Assembly: GCA_024195265.1 (NCBI GenBank) | Contig: JAJLRJ010000009.1 | Location: 7,413,997-7,477,996 of the forward strand | Direction: 5' to 3' | Source: Dendrophyllia cribrosa | Lineage: Eukaryota > Cnidaria > Anthozoa > Scleractinia > Dendrophylliidae | DNA length: 64,000 nucleotides | Part shown: positions 63,201 through 64,000 of the stretch, one piece after another | Position numbering within the stretch: position 1 is the first letter of the stretch | Layout: every line of letters starts with the position of its first letter | Position numbers and translations under genes: made by a program | The notes under the pieces: model-generated | What the model was told of the DNA's origin: nothing | Seen by the model: only the letters and a program-made list of their open reading frames with translations | Databases searched by the model: none

Positions 63201-63453
63201 TCTTGCCGCTCTCAAGAAGAAGAGAGAACTGCAGGATTCCAATAGGGTGGTTATTTTATTCGTAATGCTCCGCGTTTATTTTGTCTTTTTTCAGAGAATG
63301 GAACGAAAAGAAAGAGAACAATTTTCTGATTCAAAACAAACGATAGAGAAACCTTTTAAGATGTACAATGACAGCAAAGACATCACTGTGTGGCTTAACC
63401 CAGAAGACCTTAATACAAACGGCTGGGCGCTGGACCAAACCCCCGCATCACAG
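45657..63453 (+). CDS. TNFR-ZU5-UPA-(death domain) hybrid receptor, copy B, exons 1-9; 3' end outside the window
   Basis: Paralogue of the gene at 22773-37263. Exons: 45657-45716, 48379-48763, 49394-49942, 50755-50910, 56740-56855, 57022-57155, 58706-59049, 61848-62089, 63295-63453. All junction phases agree (0,1,1,1,0,2,1,0,0), no in-frame stop is seen, and the transmembrane exon has a normal acceptor. It includes signal peptide, TNFR repeats, stalk, transmembrane helix, juxtamembrane cysteines, ZU5 and most of UPA. The last UPA exon and the death domain must lie beyond 64000 if present. Intron 4 is 5.8 kb against 0.9 kb in copy A, because of inserted elements. This copy looks intact as far as it can be read. 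Confidence 0.82.
46667..47127. mobile_element. One or two inverted-repeat elements in intron 1, private to copy B
   Basis: TTTAAACACGAAGTTCCGGT at 46667 is inverted at 46978-47004 (TATACCGGAACTTCGTGTTT). Immediately after, CCCACCTTCACCCAAA at 47008 is inverted at about 47112 (TTTGGGTGAAGGTGG). Triple CGATCACG repeats lie at 47039-47064. Confidence 0.6.
48066..48287. repeat. CT microsatellites in intron 1, copy B
   Basis: (TC)n tracts at about 48066-48130 and 48223-48287, separated by an AATCAATCAATC stretch. Copy A has only a short CTCTCTCTC at about 24700. Confidence 0.9.
48379..48763 (+). CDS. Copy B exon 2: TNFR cysteine-rich repeats
   Basis: Acceptor CAATTTAG|TCG, donor GACG|GTAAGG, 385 nt. 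It is two codons shorter than copy A near the end. All TNFR cysteines are conserved (CIPCKEGTFSTHASRRTACR, CKKCRPCPPGFGRVEKSCER). Confidence 0.92.
48798..49084. mobile_element. MITE in intron 2, copy B (orthologue of 25217-25568)
   Basis: Same position and termini as in copy A (CCCATATAAAAAGGACGGGG ... TTTTATATGGGAGTCTCCCC). About 65 bp of its right half is deleted. Confidence 0.65.
49394..49942 (+). CDS. Copy B exon 3: Ser/Thr/Pro-rich stalk
   Basis: Acceptor TTTATAG|GTGTTTTGG, donor GATG|GTATGT, 549 nt, phase 1 to 1. Same length as copy A with scattered substitutions. Confidence 0.88.
50755..50910 (+). CDS. Copy B exon 4: transmembrane helix
   Basis: Acceptor TTTGCTTGTTAG|TTC, donor AAAG|GTCAGT, 156 nt, phase 1 to 1. 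It encodes HNVKIHLAENEDSS and the helix WLWAVVAIPIVVAAVLVFIG. This is the reference for the damaged copy A exon. Confidence 0.9.
51131..51219 (+). repeat. 89-base poly-G run in intron 4, copy B
   Basis: Corresponds to the 24-base run at 27734-27757 in copy A. Glycine and proline frames across it are not genes. Confidence 0.88.
51431..54976. mobile_element. 3.5-kb fold-back insertion with about 0.9-kb inverted arms, private to copy B
   Basis: ATAAGCTAAAT at 51420-51430 is repeated at 54977-54987, and copy A is uninterrupted at this point (about 27967), so an 11-bp target duplication is plausible. Within it, about 51505-52398 and 53790-54735 are inverted copies at high identity (for example GGAAGACTCGCTTTCATGAA). 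A looser inverted match continues inward (52500-52590 with 53500-53570). The arms do not reach the very ends. No transposase frame was found. Mutator-like or Foldback class is possible. Confidence 0.7.
55075..55400. mobile_element. Repeat starting GAGAGCTTAAGCAACGACGA
   Basis: A non-coding segment absent from copy A at the same place (after ACACTAACATTA). The GAGAGCTTAAGCAACGACGACGG-type start is a repetitive-element end I associate with cnidarian genomes. Its other end is not clear. Confidence 0.4.
55772..56179. mobile_element. 408-bp inverted-repeat element with a hammerhead-like motif in each arm
   Basis: Arms of about 110 bp start GGAACTAATAAAGCAAGGCT and are inverted at 56070-56179. Each arm contains, reading outward, CTGAAGA, one base, GTCAGGC, CGT, GCCTGAC and GAAAT (right arm 56098-56127 on +, left arm about 55829-55858 on -). 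This is the layout of Penelope-type terminal repeats. The interior is non-coding. Confidence 0.65.
56098..56142 (+). ncRNA. Hammerhead-like fold, right arm
   Basis: CTGAAGA, then a perfect 7-bp stem II, then GAAA, then UAUU / AAUA as a possible stem III followed by UA. The left arm has UAAU / AUUA at the same place. One additional nucleotide precedes stem II and stem I is not evident, so this is a degenerate or merely hammerhead-like motif. Confidence 0.35.
56740..56855 (+). CDS. Copy B exon 5: cysteine-rich juxtamembrane segment
   Basis: Acceptor CTCCTACAG|GG, donor GAGCAG|GTATCC, 116 nt. Same five cysteines as copy A, with one K/D difference (CCNDNSE). Confidence 0.85.
57022..57155 (+). 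CDS. Copy B exon 6: linker, 12 codons shorter
   Basis: Acceptor CTTCGCAG|ACT, donor CACAGG|GTATGT, 134 nt, phase 0 to 2. A 36-nt in-frame deletion relative to copy A leaves TADLLQGNS. Confidence 0.82.
57258..57330 (-). repeat. SINE fragment, copy B, followed by (CAT)n
   Basis: Same sequence as 28985-29072 (GATGTAATGTT ... CCCCGACAGGAATC), then a CAT microsatellite at 57326-57371 that is absent from copy A. Confidence 0.6.
57626..58098 (-). mobile_element. LINE fragment: end of reverse transcriptase plus 3' UTR
   Basis: Minus-strand translation gives MPYFNYCSPV (then TAG instead of Trp), GKGLSDKLQKLQN and, across frameshifts, DLLDELGWESLENQR. This is the conserved C-terminal part of CR1/L2-type LINE reverse transcriptases. 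The 3' end has CTTTATT-type sequence and an (AAC)n tract on the plus strand. Inserted into the SINE remnant of copy B and dead. Confidence 0.75.
58706..59049 (+). CDS. Copy B exon 7: ZU5 domain (first part)
   Basis: Acceptor ATCCTTAG|AGCG, donor GACGAAG|GTGTGT, 344 nt, one codon longer than copy A at its 3' end. SPVIQCGPEDINLLKPVEIV and LPHCLYVDEVKK are conserved. Confidence 0.9.
59570..59845 (-). pseudogene. Decayed minus-strand frame inside the 1.94-kb element
   Basis: Reads KMALVARVLQYARGDHSCIA, GTQEHVNEEMSSSASNSDLQ, a TGA, then SDSEVESDGFVEHCFEVMFV. Protein-like but unrecognised. It may be what remains of the element's own coding region, interrupted by the fold-back at 59850. Confidence 0.3.
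59850..60618. mobile_element. 769-bp fold-back element (AGGTGGTCAGACATGAG ends, TAA duplication)
   Basis: Ends AGGTGGTCAGACATGAG / CTCATGTCTGACCACCT with TAA on both sides (PIF/Harbinger-like 3-bp duplication). Arms of about 300 bp are made of GACATGTAGCAGGGA / CAGCGACATG words. Plus and minus open frames (up to 219 codons) reflect the palindrome. The right arm is interrupted by the MITE at 60354-60541. Confidence 0.75.
60354..60541. mobile_element. Tc1/mariner-type MITE nested in the fold-back arm
   Basis: CAGTGGAACCCCGTTAATAC at the left, GGCGGGGTTCCACTG at the right, TA on both sides. 188 bp. Confidence 0.85.
60832..60990. repeat. Inverted repeat, about 65-bp arms
   Basis: ATTAAAATTCAACTTGAAAC ... 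CTACGAGGCTTAGGG is inverted as CCCTAAGCCTCGTAGTGGTC ... GTTGAATTTTAATA, with a spacer of about 28 bases. Lies inside the 1.94-kb element. Confidence 0.75.
61848..62089 (+). CDS. Copy B exon 8: end of ZU5 and start of UPA
   Basis: Acceptor TTTTTAAAG|GCC, donor AGAAGG|GTAACT, 242 nt. A few conservative differences from copy A (SASKKTCQSK, IKKSTIHI, DLMYLRF). Confidence 0.88.
62165..62670. mobile_element. Left-truncated copy of the intron 8 MITE
   Basis: Corresponds to 32715-33202. About 220 bp including the left terminus are deleted, joined at a GTTC microhomology. Confidence 0.6.
63295..63453 (+). CDS. Copy B exon 9: UPA domain
   Basis: Acceptor TTTTTCAG|AGAATGG, donor ATCACAG|GTAAAA, 159 nt, phase 0 to 0. 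It ends ALDQTPASQ, one C longer than copy A, so it would join an exon like 35090-35275 in frame. The following intron runs off the window. Confidence 0.88.
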
Positions 63454-64000
63454 GTAAAAACACATTCTGCAACTTCGTGTTGTGTCCTTAGATAAAACAC
63501 TGAAATTACTTCACATTACCAGCAAACCCCTATAGTTCTGGGAAGGGATGAAAACTGAATCTACGGTTGTTTAGTATCCCGCATCTTGGAGAAGGAGTAA
63601 GACCACATGCCATCGATTCAGCGCACACTCTCTAATATGTGCCCCTTCCGACTGATATAACTAAGTGTATGATGTAATAGAAGGTGGAATCCTTTACCCG
63701 TTTCCTTCCATGGTCAATAAATAGTATGCATGCAATTCAAGCCAGTATATTGATGTTCGTTCTTACCTTCTATTGCCTAAAGGAGCTACCTCATGGGATA
63801 GGGACTCTCATATATAAGCTATATGGGTATGTCCATGTGCAGCTGTGAAGGACATGGTTTTCAAACGGTTTAGTCTGGGATAGGGTATAGAAATCAGAGA
63901 ATAGAATAGGGTATCAATTACCGGAAAACTGATCAGTGGCATGAAGATACAGTTTCTGGAAAATAGCGAGTCTTGGATAGGCCGGGTATGAAATTTTGGT

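Larger units (their letters stand above)
42216..64000 (+). repeat. Tandem segmental duplication, copy B (runs off the window)
   Basis: Paralogous to 17098-34508. Its left edge coincides with the N-terminal end of the Penelope-like element remnant. It carries private insertions at 43475-43925, 44826-45421, 46667-47127, 51431-54976, 55075-56400, 57330-58100 and 59346-61284, and deletions relative to copy A, for example about 220 bp at 62158 with GTTC microhomology. Confidence 0.9.

Overview
The window looks like nuclear DNA of an anthozoan cnidarian, most likely a stony coral. That placement is an inference from intron-rich animal-type genes, a TNF-receptor/UNC5-type signalling gene, a Penelope-like retroelement, tRNA-derived SINEs and a very dense load of small inverted-repeat transposons. 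There is no prokaryotic organisation, CRISPR array, rRNA or operon.

Layout. 1-2.4 kb: decayed transposon-derived coding sequence (hAT-type dimerisation segment at 108-830). 3.4-7.9 kb: satellite-rich tract with a 121-base G run, a CpG-rich 12-bp minisatellite, a 2.9-kb 17-bp minisatellite and a 30-bp acidic-coding repeat. 8.0-12.2 kb: miniature transposons around a 2-kb degenerate tandem repeat. 12.2-17.1 kb: mostly featureless. 17.1-34.5 kb and 42.2-64.0 kb: two copies of a tandem duplication. 40.5-42.2 kb: a broken Penelope-like element between the copies.

The main content is a pair of tandem paralogues on the + strand. Assembling exons by splice signals and phase gives a 12-exon gene, copy A, at 22773-37263 (about 939 codons in total, using copy B's versions of exons 4 and 9). 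It contains a signal peptide, TNF-receptor cysteine-rich repeats, a Ser/Thr/Pro-rich stalk, one transmembrane helix, a cysteine-rich juxtamembrane exon, ZU5, UPA and a C-terminal death domain. The outside is that of a TNF receptor and the inside is that of the netrin receptor UNC5. I do not know this combination as a described family. Copy B (from 45657, exons 1-9) continues past the window edge and shows no lesion. Copy A has two possible lesions: the splice acceptor of its transmembrane exon is replaced by a 126-base G run, and exon 9 is one C shorter than in copy B, which shifts the frame into exon 10. Either could be an assembly error.

The introns of both copies are filled with independently inserted mobile elements. 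Comparing A with B exposes empty sites and target duplications, including a 482-bp element with 8-bp duplications, a 1.9-kb nested inverted-repeat element and mariner-type MITEs. Several homopolymer runs of 89-126 bases need sequence verification.
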